Below are positions 1-14,700 of a stretch of 64,000 nt of DNA, one piece after another. The DNA is taken from assembly GCA_024305405.1 (NCBI GenBank), contig JAKNDB010000015.1:440001-504000 (forward strand), given 5' to 3'. Source of the stretch: Dirofilaria immitis (Eukaryota > Nematoda > Chromadorea > Rhabditida > Onchocercidae). How positions within the stretch are numbered: position 1 is the first letter of the stretch; the number at the start of each line of letters is the position of its first letter. The notes beneath the pieces were generated by a model. It was not told the DNA's origin and did no database searches. It worked only from the letters and a program-made list of their open reading frames with translations. The translations under genes and the position numbers were made by a program.

Positions 1-1821
1 GGTAACTGTTTACTTCGATTAAATCATTAATTTAAACAAATATTTGTCAAGAGTAATTAATCAGTTTTATCATTCTCGTTCGATCTTCGATTATTTTTAA
101 ACTATTGTTTTGCTCAAAATAAATATAATGACTGGCTTTCTCTTTTTTTTTTTTTTCAGGATATTTTAAAACTTTAATTAATCGATCAATCATTGACAAG
201 TATTTTTATCAACAAAGCGACAATTACTTGTTTCTATGTATATGTGATATTATTCAAAATATCAGCCTTATCAATGATATGATTTTTTGCAATACAAATT
301 TCAGCCTTCTTACAAATTTAATCAAAAGAGCAATTAAAGGTAAATTTATTTTATTATAAAATATATATATTTAATTATCTAATCATATCTACTATCGTAA
401 CTATTATATTTTAATCAATCAAATAGCAAATGATAAGTGAACAGTTGGAACTGATAAATAGTCAAATTTGTTATATAATAATTAAACATTGATATCGTAA
501 TTTAAAGTTTTTTTACTGTCTATTCAACATTATCTGATAATTTGAAACAATTGCTATTGATAAGAGAATAAGATGATGAAATAAAAATAGGCATGAAAAA
601 TTTTTGCATTTTATTGCAATCGATAAACTAAATATGATTAATTCATTGCTTGAATATCATTTTCGCATATTTTTATTTATCATTTTTATCATTTTAATTC
701 ATACATATCTATCATGTCTTATCTGATTAAAGTATTCACATTGATATGAAATGTTGCCAGATCTTAAACTATTCACATTGTTATAGATATTATTAGATCT
801 TATCTAATCAAATATCAAGTTTTATCTGATTAAAGGTATTCACAGTTGTTATAAATGTTATCATTGCATTCTTCCTCTCTAAATTCAGTGTAATGATTCA
901 AGAAATATATATATATATATATAAAATTGGAAATTAAAATGTAATTAGAAATGAAAAATGTATTATAATTTATTGAAGATAAATAAGCATTGAAATATTT
1001 TATAATTAATAATTTTTTTGTAAAATTTCAACAATTTTATTTTCAATATAAATTAATTACAATAAATATAAATTAATTATAGTAATAAAAAGTTTATTTT
1101 GAAATATAAATTAATTAATTATCAATTGATTTACAATATGACTGATAAATTCATTATAATTTATCATCAATAAAAATTAAATTATATATGAAATAAACAT
1201 GATTAGCATGTTATTTAAAAATGAAAGTATAATTTTTTAATTTGCAAAACGAAAAAAAAAAAACCGAACCGAATGGAACCATTTCTCGAGAATGTGATAG
1301 TTTCTAATCAATTTTAATATTGAACAGTTATTTTCAACAAAAATATTAAAAGATATAAATTATGTTGATCGAATAGGAATTAAACTTGAACTGATTTACT
1401 AAATCAGCATTTTTTAAATCAATCATTTTATGATGGATCATTGTTGCTAATGCTAATTATAAAATGTTTTTGTATTTATTAAAAATCAATCTTTGATCAA
1501 AATTGAAATATAAATAATTGCTTAAAATTTTTACAAGATCTAAAATGATTGATAATGAAAAGTGAATTTTTTTTTTTTTTTTTTTAGTCGAGAATTCCCA
1601 TCATATTGTTTCACATTGCTATCTAATCATTTCTAAATTTGATAAGTATTGATAAAAATATTTTTAATTAAATCATTCATTCATTTAATTCTTTTGCTTA
1701 TTTCGTTTTTTTTCTCTCTCTCTGATAAGTTTGCATTAGTTTATTCGTATTATCATGTAGTGTAATTTATTGCTGCAAAATATTCGGATAATTGATTGTA
1801 ATCTAATTTAGCTTGACGTAA
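1..1821. other. AT-rich intergenic DNA, no gene seen
   Basis: No conserved reading frame or exon with paired splice signals was recognised. The stretch is AT-rich and full of short A/T runs and recurring ATGATA/TTATCA words. Scattered copies of the palindrome TTCTCGAG and of CGAGAAT occur (for example near 1284 and 1586). Confidence 0.6.
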
Positions 1822-1938
1822 GTTCAGCATGATATATAATTCAGCATGATATATAATTCAGCATGATATATAATTCAGCATGATATATAATTCAGCATGA
1901 TATGTAATTCAGCATGATATGTAATTCAGCATGATATC
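1822..1938. repeat. 17-nt tandem repeat, about 7 copies
   Basis: Unit is ATTCAGCATGATATATA, nearly perfect, with the last copies changing ATATAT to ATATGT. It is followed directly by an (AT)n microsatellite at about 1961-1992. A short reverse-strand reading frame here is only a translation of the repeat. Confidence 0.9.
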
Positions 1939-1959
1939 ATTTAAGAATGACAAAATAAA

Positions 1960-1994
<35 letters not shown>

Positions 1995-2463
1995 TGATAT
2001 ATGCAGAAATGGGATGATAATAAATAGGTATTGATAAAAATAGTAAAATGAAATTTAAAATAATATCATTTGGCTGAATGGTTGAAAAAAAAAGAATTTT
2101 ATTATTGAAATGAAATTTTGGCAATTTCAGTATAATTTGTTATTATGCAAAAACAAAATTATTTTTTTATTTCTTTCATTTCAAATTTACTAAAACTTTT
2201 TCAATTTAATTTTCTTATCATTAATCATAAATTTATCATAGTTTAACCTTTAATCATTAATCATAAATTTATCATAGTTTAATTTTTAATTATTTGATTT
2301 TTTATCATTAATCATTAACTTATAATACTTTTAGTTTTTTATTATTAATCATAAACTCATAATACTTTAATCCTTAATTACTTAGTTTTTTATCATTAAC
2401 CATAAACTTATAATACTTTAATCTTTAATTAATTAGTTTTTTATCATTAATCATTAACCTATA

Positions 2464-2703
2464 ATACTTCAATCATTAACTTCAATCATTAACCTATATT
2501 GCTTCAATCATTAACCTATATTACTTCAATCATTAACCTATATTACTTCAATCATTAACCTATATTACTTCAATCATTAACCTATATTACTTCAATCATT
2601 AACCTATATTACTTCAATCATTAACCTATATTACTTCAATCATTAACCTATATTACTTCAATCATTAACCTATATTACTTCAATCATTAACCTATATTAC
2701 TTT
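2464..2703. repeat. 22-nt tandem repeat, about 11 copies
   Basis: Unit is CTTCAATCATTAACCTATATTA, in a highly uniform array. It grows out of a more degenerate set of ATCATTAATCATAAATTTA-like copies at about 2215-2460, suggesting a recent expansion of an older repeat. Confidence 0.92.
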
Positions 2704-2983
2704 AATTTTTAATCATTTAAATTTAATATATAATATTAATTATTTAAACACTCATTTATTGATCGTATAATTATTCTTTAAGTCTTTTACTAAAATTTTT
2801 TATTTATATGGAAGAAGGGAAAATTTTATGAATGAAAAAATTTTTTCTCATTTCTCTTTTCCTTATTGATCAAAATGTCTTTTTTTTTTTGCTTTACTCA
2901 TTCTCTCTGATTTTCTCCTTTTTATTTTTTTATTTACTTTCAAAAAAAAAGAAAATATAGTTTATTATCTATGACGATTGTTG

Positions 2984-3270
2984 AATAATATATGCAAAGA
3001 TGATGTCGAGAATTAGATGAATAATATGTAAAGATGATGTCGAGAATCAAAACAATAATATGTAAAGATGATGTCGAGAATTAGATGAATAATATGTAAA
3101 GATGATGTCGAGAATCAAAACAATAATATGTAAAGATGATGTCGAGAATTAGATGAATAGTATGTAAAGATGATGTCGAGAATCAAAACAATAATATGTA
3201 AAGATGATGTCGAGAATTAGATGAATAATATGTAAAGATGATGTCGAGAATTAGATGAATAATATGTAAC
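2984..3270. repeat. 34-nt tandem repeat with two alternating unit types
   Basis: About eight copies of a 34-nt unit with core AAAGATGATGTCGAGAAT. The variable tail alternates between TTAGATGA and TCAAAACA for most of the array, so the higher-order period is 68 nt. This pattern suggests the array expanded as dimers. Confidence 0.9.
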
Positions 3271-3945
3271 GATATCGGGAATTAGACGATTGAGAAGGAA
3301 GGATAAATGATTGGCATAAATTTTATCATTATGATGATAATTAAACGATATTCATATTTCTTGAATTTAGTTTTACTTTATTTTTAATGCACAAAGAAGA
3401 GTATTAGTAGAATTTGGAAAGAAGGATTATTTTTATCATCCATTAAAAGTATGAAAAACATTCCATATCAGTTAGATAATCATTGATCAATAGTTAGCTT
3501 CTAATATATATTTATTTTAAAATGAAATAGTAAACATTAGATTTGCAATGCTATCGTATAAAAATGTTTACTTCATCTTTTCAACTTTTCTTTCGGCACG
3601 AAATATTGTTATTGTTAGCTTTTTAAATAAGCTATGTTTATTATAATTATTATTTTCGTTTATTCCTTAGGCTTGTTTATATTCATTTCTTATCAGCTTA
3701 TCATTTCATTCATATTTGTCTTATTTCATCTCAATTTCAATACTCGTTGAAAATTTCGCTTCAATAGAGCAAACAGCACAACAATAATATCATGATAATA
3801 TATTATATAATTAGTAATTAATTATTATTAAGTCTTTCGAATAATACTTTCTTTAATGTATTCAATTGATAATGATAATGAATTGATCTTTAATTGATAA
3901 TAATTTAGTACTGTTATATGGCAATTTAATATATTTCTTATCTTT

Positions 3946-4040
3946 TTATTATTATTATCATTATCATTATTATTATCATTATTACTACTAATATTATTGT
4001 TATTATCATTATTATTAATTACTATTATTATTATTAGTAT
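3946..4040. repeat. Imperfect (TTA/TCA) trinucleotide microsatellite
   Basis: Runs of ATTATTATTATCATT with mixed TTA, TCA and CTA units. Simple-sequence DNA with no coding signal. Confidence 0.8.
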
Positions 4041-5154
4041 AAAAAGGAAGAGTTATTCGAGAATAACTCGAGAATAACATTGCTGTAAAAACAAGCAATT
4101 TATTTGCTTAAACCAAATCGGGGTAAATATTAATTTATCAAATTTTTAGCTTTTTCAAGATTTAAATCTTTATTTGAAATTTAATATTACATATATATTT
4201 TTATAAATTTTTAAAATTTAAATTTTTATTTATTAATATAAATTACTAAAGGTTAAAAGGTCATGTTAAAAGTGTTAAATATTGTTGAATCTGATTAGAT
4301 TAGGAAATTTAGATAAAATAAGATAAATTTAAATGATAAAGGGAGATAAAAGACTAAGAAGATGGAAAAAGAAATTTTTCTTCTATCAAAAATGATTGAA
4401 TGAATGAATTTTAAAAATTTTTCGTTTTTAAATTAAAATTTGATAAGAATGATGTTATCATCATATGAAATATGATGCTATCATAGTATGAAATAATCCA
4501 TCAATCATTAACATATCATTATTACAATGTATCATAGATACTTACTTATAAATGCAATGTTGTATTAGTATCATTTTACAATTTTGAACTAAACAGTGTA
4601 AACAAATGATAAAGGATATCGTTGAAAAATTTTCAACTAATTTAATTATCGTAATAATGAATGATATTATCAGTGTATGTATGTCATGTTGTTAAGAAAT
4701 GATTATATTGCTTAGCAAATGATACTAACTGATTAAAATAAAAACTTAAACTGAAATTGATTGATAACTATGGATATTATTATCGTAATGATAAATGAAA
4801 TATGCTCTTTCAAATAAATAAATCATTGATAAATTTGATAGTTGCATAATTATTTGTTTATTTTTTCGAAAAGATTTTCAAATTTTACTTTAAATTCAAA
4901 AATGATTATGATGATTGTTTCAAATAAGAATGAAAAGAAAATAGATGAAGAAAATGAACTGATATATATGATAATAAATCACTATGATCTTTAATCAATG
5001 TGATTATAAATTTGTCATAAATAATCTTTTTTTTGCTTTTTTTTCATCCATTCTACCACTATTCTTGTGACAACAATCTTTAGTTAAATTTTTATTTTGA
5101 ATTAAGAAAGAAGAAATAATTTTTTGAAAAAATTTTTTCCTTTTTTTTAAATTA

Positions 5155-5850
5155 TCAAAAAGCTATGAAATTATCAAAAATATGATGATTATCAAAAGTT
5201 ATCAAAAAGTATGATAATTGTGAAAAGTTATCAAAAAGTATGATAATTATGAAAAAGTATGAAATTGTCAGAAAAAAGCTATGAAATTATCAAAAATATG
5301 ATGATTATCAAAAGTTATCAAAAAGTATGATAATTATCAAAAGTTATCAAAAAGTATGATAATTGTGAAAAGTTATCAAAAGGTATGATAATTATGAAAA
5401 AGTATGAAATTATCAGAAAAAGCTATGAAATTATCAAAAAGCTATGAAATTATCAAAAGGCTATGAAATTATCAAAAAGCTATGAAATTATCAAAAAATA
5501 TGATGATTATCAAAAGTTATCAAAAGTATGATAATTATCAAAAGTTATCAAAAAGTATGATAATTATCAAAAGTTATCAAAAAGTATGATAATTATGAAA
5601 AAGTATGAAATTATCAGAAAAAGCTATGAAATTATCAAAAAGCTATGAAATTATCAAAAGGCTATGAAATTATGAAAAGGCTATGAAATTATCAAAAGCT
5701 ATGAAATTATCAAAAGCAATGAAATTATCAAAAAGTTATGAAATTATCAAAAAGCTATGAAATTATCAAAAAGCTATAAAATTATCAAAAAGCTATAAAA
5801 TTATCAAAAAGCTATAAAATTATCAAAAAGCTATAAAACTATCAAAAAGT
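5155..5850. repeat. Complex 19-30-nt minisatellite cluster
   Basis: About 700 nt built from interleaved units: GCTATGAAATTATCAAAAA (about 19 nt) and TATGATAATTATCAAAAGT-type units (about 29 nt). Blocks of one type alternate with blocks of the other, and the final copies drift from GCTATGAAA to GCTATAAAA. No gene. Confidence 0.88.
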
Positions 5851-7196
5851 ATGATGGTGTGATTATTTTTGAATTAAAATTTTTATATCCCCATATCATT
5901 AAAGTTAAATTATTCGTTCATTAACCATTTTACTAAATTGTTTAGCCATTGAGTGGTCTATGTTTTTTTACGGTATATATTTTTACATTTTCATTTTACT
6001 ACAAAAATTAAAAGATAAAAAGATAATTTCTATTTTTACTATAAAAATAAAAGATAATGGAAAAAAGAAAAGAAAAAGATAAAATAGGCATATTGTGAAA
6101 TATGAATAATTTATTTTCTCGAGAATTTCTAATCAAATCAAATTGCTTATATTGATAATTTTTTTTTTGCAAAATTCACGCAATGATAATAATAATTTCA
6201 AGAAAAAAAACTTATTATTAAAATCTAATTTTATTCCAATATAGAAAAAATCTTAACTTTTTGCTTAGAATTCTCGAAAAATAGATATTATCATCCAAAT
6301 CAATTATATGCATAATGATGCTATGTTAAAAAAAAAAATCTTGATCTTTCGCTTAGTATTCTCGAAAAACGCTTGAAATTCGAGAAAAATCCATCCAAAT
6401 CAATTATATGCATCATGATGATGTGGTAAAAAAAAAGGAAAAAATCCTTCCCTACTCTTGAATATTATAAAATTTATACCGTATCTTATATTTGCTACCG
6501 TATATTTTAGTAGAAGAAGAATTCATATTAGTATTGTGAGAAGTCAATACTGCTACGAAAAATTTCTCGCTTTTTTCGTTTTTTTCTTTTTTTTTTGTTA
6601 ACAATAATAGATATAGCTGATAAGCATAAGCTATAGAATTTATAAATAACATTAAGGAGGAGAAAAACGAAATTGAAATATTTCGGAATTTTAATTAAAT
6701 TTGATCTTTCCTCTCTTTTATCTATTGATTATCTATGCTAGCAAACTTCCTTCTCATAAACGCAAATTACTATACCTTTGAGGTCATAACTGACTCATCA
6801 AATTTTATGCTTTCTCGATGATTTGCTTCTTTTATCTCGAAAAAATTCTCATTTATTTTTATCTGATAGGATCAGTCCTTTTTGATTTTAATCTTTTAAT
6901 CAATATTTATCATTTCTAGTCTTTTTAATCGGATATACAATCTTTCTCATTCTATTGATTACAAGCATTATTTCTCTTTCTCACCCTTCTCTTCTTATGA
7001 CCTTTCACCTTTTGATCAATAGCAAATTGTTAAAATTAAAAAGTACAACACTAAATTTGACAATACGAGAAATTATGATAATTCATATCAGCAACAAATT
7101 ATCGATTAATAACTAATATTGATTGATTATTTATTATCAACTTAAAATCATGAGGAAAAAAATTGGCAGAATAAACCCGATATCAGTCATGTATCA

Positions 7197-7705
7197 CTTC
7201 ATTAATCTATCTATATGTATATATAGATATAGATATCTTTTCCATTCTTTCATTATTCCTTATCACTATTATTTGCTATGAAGATGATAACAAATAAATA
7301 TATATCCATCACTATAAATATCTATTTGTATATATATCTTTTCCATCCTTTCATATCATTATTATCATTATTCTCTATGACGATGATAATAAATTAATAT
7401 ATATTTATCACTATAAATATCTATATGTATATATATATATCTTTTCCATCCTTTCATATCATTATTATCATTATTCTCTATGACGATGATAATAAATGAT
7501 ACATATTTATCACTCTAAATATCTATATGTATATATATATATATCTTTTTCATCCTTTCATTATTATTCTCTATGACGATGATAATAAATGAATATATAT
7601 TTATCACTATAAATATCTATATGTATATATATATCTTTTCTATCCTTTCATTATCATTATTATCATTATTCTCTATGACGATGATAATAAATTAATATAC
7701 ACTTA
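7197..7705. repeat. Tandem repeat of about 115-130 nt, 4-5 copies
   Basis: Each copy contains ATCTATATGTATATATAT, then CTTTTCCATCCTTTCAT, a TATCATTATTCTCTATGACG segment and GATGATAATAAAT. Copies differ in the length of their AT and TTATCA parts. Confidence 0.85.
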
Positions 7706-7984
7706 TCATTATAAGTCGATCTTCTCTCTCTCTCCGAATAACTTTGATAGCAAGCGAATAGCCCCAATCGATAAGCCACACGCAACGCATCATTTCATCA
7801 TCGATCCGACCTGCCTACTGCCTACTGCCTACTGCCTGCATTCTACCTGTCGGCGCAAATTGACTCCTTCTCTTTATAAATTTCTCACAACCAATGCTCT
7901 CATCCCGCTAACCTATCATACTTTGTTCAGTCGATCACGTGTTTTTCACGTTTCACAATTTACACAAACATATTCACACGTACA

Positions 7985-8085
7985 CATACACCACACACAT
8001 ATACAACACACATACATACGCATACATACATACACATACACACATAACACATACATAACATACATACATACATACATACATATAT
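7985..8085. repeat. CACATA/CATA microsatellite
   Basis: Imperfect (CATA)n and (CACATA)n run. The 106-codon reading frame over it (7860-8180) is His/Tyr/Thr/Ile-rich simple sequence and is not counted as a gene. Confidence 0.85.
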
Positions 8086-8701
8086 TTATAAAAGAGTGTG
8101 ATGGGAAAAAAGTTGAAATTCGTTTTGCCCAAACCGAAATTCAATTTTTTCGATGTATTAAATGTGTTTTTATCAGATAGGTGATTATGATACGGTGATA
8201 GTATGAGAAGGTTAGGATAAATGACTGCAATAAATGTTTGATAGAATTATATTCAGAATTCTCGAGCAAATCATTTCGAGATTCCATTTATTCAATTTTT
8301 TTTCCTTCTCTTTATAGTATAATGATATGGAGAATTTTAGAATGATCTTATCATATCATTTTTTTTTTTGGTAATAATGGTATATAGATAATTGTAATAA
8401 TGATTCTTTGTAATAATAAATTCAATTATTATGAAAACAAATAGATGAAAAAATATTATATTTTGTAAAATTAGGTAAAAATTTTCCCAAGAAATTATCA
8501 TAAAAAAAAAAATTGATTTATTTGGTTTAGTAATTTTACGTTTAGTAATAATTATGAATTAGAAAGTTTTGGATGTGAAAAAAATAAAAACAAAAACAAA
8601 TCAGCTGGTTTGATAATTAGTGCTATTAGTATTTTTGAAAAATAATCGATAAAAGTTTTGTTGATTATTTTTTTGTTTTTGTTTTTTGCAAAATGTTTTA
8701 T

Positions 8702-8737
8702 TTTGTTTAATTTTAGGTCAGGCGCTTGTTGCCCAAA
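8702..8737 (+). other. Probable trans-splice acceptor of the GPCPD1-type gene
   Basis: A T-rich tract ending TTTAATTTTAG (AG at 8715-8716) lies 20 nt before the start codon at 8737. No coding exon with a matching donor was found upstream, so this acceptor fits spliced-leader addition. A non-coding 5' exon joined in cis is the alternative. Confidence 0.5.
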
Positions 8738-11700
8738 TGTCAATTGCGCCACGTATAATACTTCATTTTTCGGTAGAAGTTGAAACTGTACGACCTTGGG
8801 AGTATGTATTTGTTACCGGTTCAATGCCTGCTTTAGGTTCATGGATGCCATCCGATGCATTCCTTTTATATCCGGATCCGGATTCTGCGTTAGTTATTTT
8901 CCTCGTTTTATAAGTTCAAAGTTTTCTAATAAGAACGAATTTTCTTATTTGAACTTTTAAGAAATCGTAGTTTTTTTTTTTTTCTTATAATTTTCCATCA
9001 TTTCTATCGATAATAATGTATCATTTGATTTCAACGGATTCTAATATCAGTTCAATGTTTCAAAATAATTATAAGCTTTGAATCCCCATTTTTCCTGAAA
9101 GGCACATATTTGATAATAATTATTGATGTATAATCATTGAAAACTGATGAATCCACGCAAGGAAGTAACCATATTTTTTTAAATGCTTGTGTAATTAATT
9201 AATATGTAGCCTCTCTCCTGTTTTCTCTTTCTTTTAAATGAAGCTTGCAAGCCTGAAATGGTTAAAATAACTTTTTCATTTTTAAGATCGTAAGGGCAGT
9301 ACTGTATTTAAAAAAATGAATAATACAGATGATGTCGTTTTAAGGCAGTGTAGCAGTTTCTAGGATATTTGAATGGAATTTTGTAATGATATAAAAATTG
9401 TTTAAATCAAACACAAACTTCAATCTATACGAAATATAGTAGTAGTTAAAAGGACTTGATATTTGTAAAGAAGATGGTTGGATCTCATGTCTTTCTAATT
9501 TCAGCATGATTTGTTTGATTTAAAATTTGAAGAAAATAGTTGTAGATGTAATTTTTGACAAAAAAGTTTCGAAAAATTGTTGTTTGTTTTTCAGTAGGCA
9601 ACGTTGGGAAGGTGCTGTAGAAGTTGAGTCGGATCCAGTAAAATTCCGTTATTTTATTGGATATTATTTAAATAGCGGCAAGGAAGAAGAGAAAATGTAA
9701 GTTTTTTTGTTACTTGAACAGAAAGCGAAAAATGAAATAAAAGATGCTTTTGACGAATGTTAGGTATTTTTAAGAAATATCTGAATGAGTACCAAAGAAA
9801 TTCCAGGAATTGGTCGTTAGTAAATGGGAATCATTTCTACATCCCAGATCCGTTTTGCCAACTGTTGAATCGATTTCTGGCGTGTGTCATTTGCATGTTA
9901 CTGATAAGTTTGGATGGAATTGTAAGTTTCTGTTATTTTGTTTTCTTCTGATTAATATATATTCCATTGCCGATTTATCTTCTCAAAAAGTATATTTATA
10001 TTCTAACTGTTAAACTGTAAAATAAGGGATAAGTTTCTTTTGCTGATTTGAATGGACGAGCCGGAGACAGTTGAAGTAAGGATTAGTAAATAAAGAAAGA
10101 ATCTAGATATATTAATTAAAGATTACTGCGGATTTATCCTGAGAAAATATAATTAGCTGAAAAATAGCTCATTCCCATGATTTTTTTCTTCGTGCAATTT
10201 TGGAATATGTATGTTTTCAGCTGGCAAGAATCTTGTTAGTGAAGCCTCACTTGTGGGGCAAAATCAAAACGAAATTTTACTTCGCTTTCACGGAAATCCG
10301 TTTAAATTCTATAAAAACGTTATTCAGAACGTTCTTATTGCATTAAAGTGACACCATTCGATCTGAGACACAAAGAGGTAATCTTTGTTTATTAATATTT
10401 ACCTTGATATGCAGGTAAGGCTGAACCTTTTTCTGAGTTATGCAAATTACTGAAAATCTTTGCTGTTATATTATGTCGTTCTACTGGTCACTGACGGAAT
10501 TTACTTGTCGTTCCACATCTACAAAATGTGGAAAATTAAAGTTTGTATTTGCAGTATATCATTACTTATTATGTTTTATTCGATAAAAAAAAGTCGTCTG
10601 ATATTCTAGAAAGTTCCTATCAAATTTAAAGAAGAAATTAAGCTTAAACATCTCAGACCTCATCGATATACGTCGTAATAATTTTCACAAATAACTTTTT
10701 CTGAGTTTAGATGTTCAGTTATGAACTGAAGGGATGCACTACGTGGCGATCATGGTCATGCACTGTAGGCTATTTTGAAATTGTTATTGATGTTGTCTTG
10801 TGATGTAGAATTATTCTTTGATGCTATAATTCTTTTCAAACTTTAGTAGGATTTTGCGATATGGGTTTTAAGGATTAATCGATTAGGGGATTAACAGAAA
10901 GGATTAAATGATGTAATGATGAGGCTTATTCTACTGTCGCGTCTGACATATAATTGCAGCATTATTTATTCTCGTAATTATCATCTTTTTTACAGAATAA
11001 AATTTACATTTCCATTTCTTTTATAAGCTGCTAGGCTTATAGGGATATTCTTATTATTATCCTGATTTGTGTCTGATAGAAATAATCGATGGAATCTTGA
11101 AATAAGTTACTCAGTTATCTATTTGCGTTTTTTATTCCGTCAATACGAATAAGAAAACATCTTCAAATTAATATCAATTCCATTTTTTGAGCTGAAAGTT
11201 GTAATGTATAATTATAATATTTAAACCACAAAAAAGTGTTTCAGTGCATGATAATCAGTTTCATTTCACCAGTTGTGTAGTTATACCAGGTGCAACTACC
11301 GTAAGCAGGGCAGATTTCTTCACATTTCAATTATTTTTTTTTTTGCAGGCTGGTAGCATAGATGACGATGATAATGAAGAGAGTCAGGATCTCACGCAGC
11401 CGGTAGTACCGTCTTATTCAGTAGCACATATTGCTGTAAGATTTTATATTTCTGTCGCATTTTTAAAATTATTCTTGTATTATTTGTATAGATGTTCACT
11501 TTTTATTTTCTTCTAATGAATATACTATCGGAATCAAACAAATAAAAGATTAGAAAGTTAGGCAATAGGTTTTTTGCGGAATATGAAAAATAGATCAATC
11601 CTTACCATTAATGCTCCGGGAGCGATGTTTAATGGTTATCTGATTATATTTGACTGAAATATACAAGAATGCTACATTTTGGTATTTACTGAGATTAGCA

Positions 11701-14700
11701 TCAATTAATTAACGTGCATTTGCGCCACGTACATTTAAATACATTCCATAATGCATTTATATTAGTGATCCCTTACAGTAATATATGGAATATCTAAGAC
11801 TTCGCGCATCCATTACATTACACTACATTCTTTACTTTATGCATAAACACACCTTGTTATGGTGATCAGCAGCTGGATGGCATTGGTATTCCTGGAAATT
11901 TCAAAAATATAAAGCTAATCGATCTGTTGCATGAAATGTCTGATAAGATCAACTGAAGGAAGTATTTTAGTGCCCGGCGCTAATTTTTTTTCATAAAGAC
12001 TTCCTTATGTTCCCATCCGATGTAGAAGCATTTCATCAATAACCGGATTTTTATCCGTCACTTTACAGATTACTGTCTCTAATTGATTACTAGATAAACG
12101 CAAGTGGCGCAAATGTACCTGTTGGAATAGGTAGTAGTGTAAATGTTTTGTAGTCTTCACTTAATGCTGTAGAAAAATATAAATTGACGTTCACAAAATT
12201 ATCTAAATTTTTATTAGTAATTGAGCGTAACTGAGCAGAAAAGTGCAACTGGATTGGTGCTTTTCACATAAAAAAAAAAGAAAAAGATGCCTTTGCAGAG
12301 ATTTGTAGTGAAATATGCGACTTGAAAATGCGAATTGATGGAGCTAAGGATTTTATTTTACATAATATATAGAATCTAATATGGCACAGTTTAGGATGAT
12401 GTGTTCTTTTAAGTTTTTATTACACCCAATAACTTTTACATATTAGCAGTTTTGAAAATTTTCAGACTTTAGTAAATCTTATTTCTACCAAAAGCCGTAA
12501 TTTGCCCCTTATCTTAATTTAGCTGGAGCATAATAAAGTTCATAGGTTCTAGTATATTAAATTCCTGGTATATATTTTTTTATTCAAATATTTTACCAAG
12601 ATTAATATTGTCTCCAAAGGAAAAATTGGATGATTAGGTTAACATATGAATAATTTGCTAATCAAAATTTTTTCTGAGCAAATGTCGATCAGACTAAGAA
12701 TTACTTGGAGGAATTCGGACTGAATTGGCATTGAAAATTATTAAATAACATTTTAAGATGACATTGAAAATGAAGGCTTTTGGTAGAAGTTATAATTCTG
12801 TGGTATAGTTTGAAAGTGAGAATCAATTTTTCGGAGCACAAAACCACTTTTTTTCAGATTCAGATATTCTTTTGTTTTTGTTTTTGCTTTGAGATCAGAT
12901 TCCAGCGAATGCGCAAGTTTTATATTCTCTAGTACGTATTAAAATTTATTAGCTCATCAACCGAATTTAATATTTTTGATGTCATTAATAAGCTTATTTC
13001 ATTAAGAGAGTGGCTTATCCGTCAGTTCAGAAGTTTGTTTCAGATTTTCAAGAAAACTTTGGAATATTTGAGTTGGTTTTGAAAAAATTGAACCGTGTGG
13101 ATTTTTTCAAAAACTTTTCCTACTGATTTTAACGCGTGAGAAAATCCAAAAAAAAAGTGAATAGCTACCGTTTTGATTTAGTCTTTTTGTGTCTAAAAGA
13201 TGAAATTGAAGAGATGCAAAATTGAAATTATTATCTGGCTTTTGAGGAAAAGGCTTGGATTTTCGGTTTTTCTTCGATGGTTATGCCACTCTATTCAAGA
13301 TGACGTAATTGTTAGGTATAATGGTTCTTTGAGTAGTTTAGAGTTAAAGAAGGGATTGTTTATCACTAACAGCAGTGATGGGTTTGAGATACAAGATGAT
13401 AAACAAAAGGACAAATATGGCCAAATCTGCTTTTTCGCGGTAATTTTCTCGGAAATTTTGTTTCCTTGGATTATTAACGGAAATGGTTAATTTGATCCCA
13501 TCACCGCCGTTTAAAGATATATTCTTAATGGTCTTTGTCTCTTTAGTCTCTCTCAGTGTTCCGTAACCATGCGTAGAATTCATAGTGGAAGCCACTCTTT
13601 CAGATTTTGCCGTAATGTGATTGCTGCAGCATGATGGATGGTATGGATAAATTCAGATATAATACACTATGATGGGTTGTGTCCATCCAAAGAATACTGT
13701 GAGGATCGAGGAATGAATGAACCGTAGCGATATCGAATGTTGTCTGAACAGCACACACATACACATTTACCTTTTTTCATCATAAGCTTTGTTATCAAAG
13801 CTTATAGATGAGCGGAAGAATTGAACCCAGAGTGATACCATCTACTACTGCTACCACTACTATGGCTATTATTGTCATCAGCAATGAATGCACAACTGCA
13901 AATCTTTGTTGTGCGCAACCCGCAATTTTAATTTTCAGATTTTATCATCGGATGATCCACACTACCGCGAACAATCGCCATCCGGTGATCGCTTTAAAGT
14001 GGGCAGCGATTATTTTATATTCCGGACGCGATCGGTGGCGGTGGAGTTTCTTGTTAGCACCAAGTTTTTTCTTCAAGAATTCTTTATTTTGAAATCGCAT
14101 TTTTCATGCATTTCAAAAATTTCTCATCAGAATGGCAGATAAAGAAAATATGTAACCTGAGCATTTTTGGGAAAATCGTTCATATTGGAAGTATTTAAAA
14201 GTTATAAAACATAAAATTGTGGTTAATGAATGATAGTCTGAATTCTCCTAGAATTTTTAAAAATTTAAAAATTTTAAAGCGAGAATTTAAATAGTGATTA
14301 CAGTTTCGTTGCTATCATTTATTTATGATAAGATAGATAGAGGTAACAAAGGGATTCTATAAGGTGGAATCATTTATTCTAATGCTAAAAATTGAATCTT
14401 AACAGAATTAAGCAAGATGGATGGGCAGAGCTTCTACCATGATTAAGAATTCATTGTTCTTTATATAAGAGGGAGTTATTTTTCACTACAATATCAAAAA
14501 ACTTTGATATTAGAGAGAAGAATGTGATCTGTTTCTCCTGAAACAGAGTCTTCAATGAGAATTTACCTTTCAATTAAAATTTTAAAGATGAGGACAACAA
14601 TTTTAATTGTACTGATCATTAAATAATTAACTGACCTCTGAAAATTTAATTCTTCATTTTTTCCCATATTCGCATGTTGAAATTGATATCGATGAATCGG

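Noticed and set aside
1822..7705. CRISPR-like regular repeats
   Set aside because: Units are contiguous or vary in tandem without unique spacers, and the DNA is eukaryotic. These are minisatellites.
7860..8180. 106-codon frame on the + strand
   Set aside because: Its centre is the translation of a CATA/CACATA microsatellite. No conserved motif or convincing splice context.
13200..13595. Overlapping frames on both strands in the large GPCPD1 intron
   Set aside because: No recognisable motif, mutually exclusive, and inside an intron of a well-supported gene.
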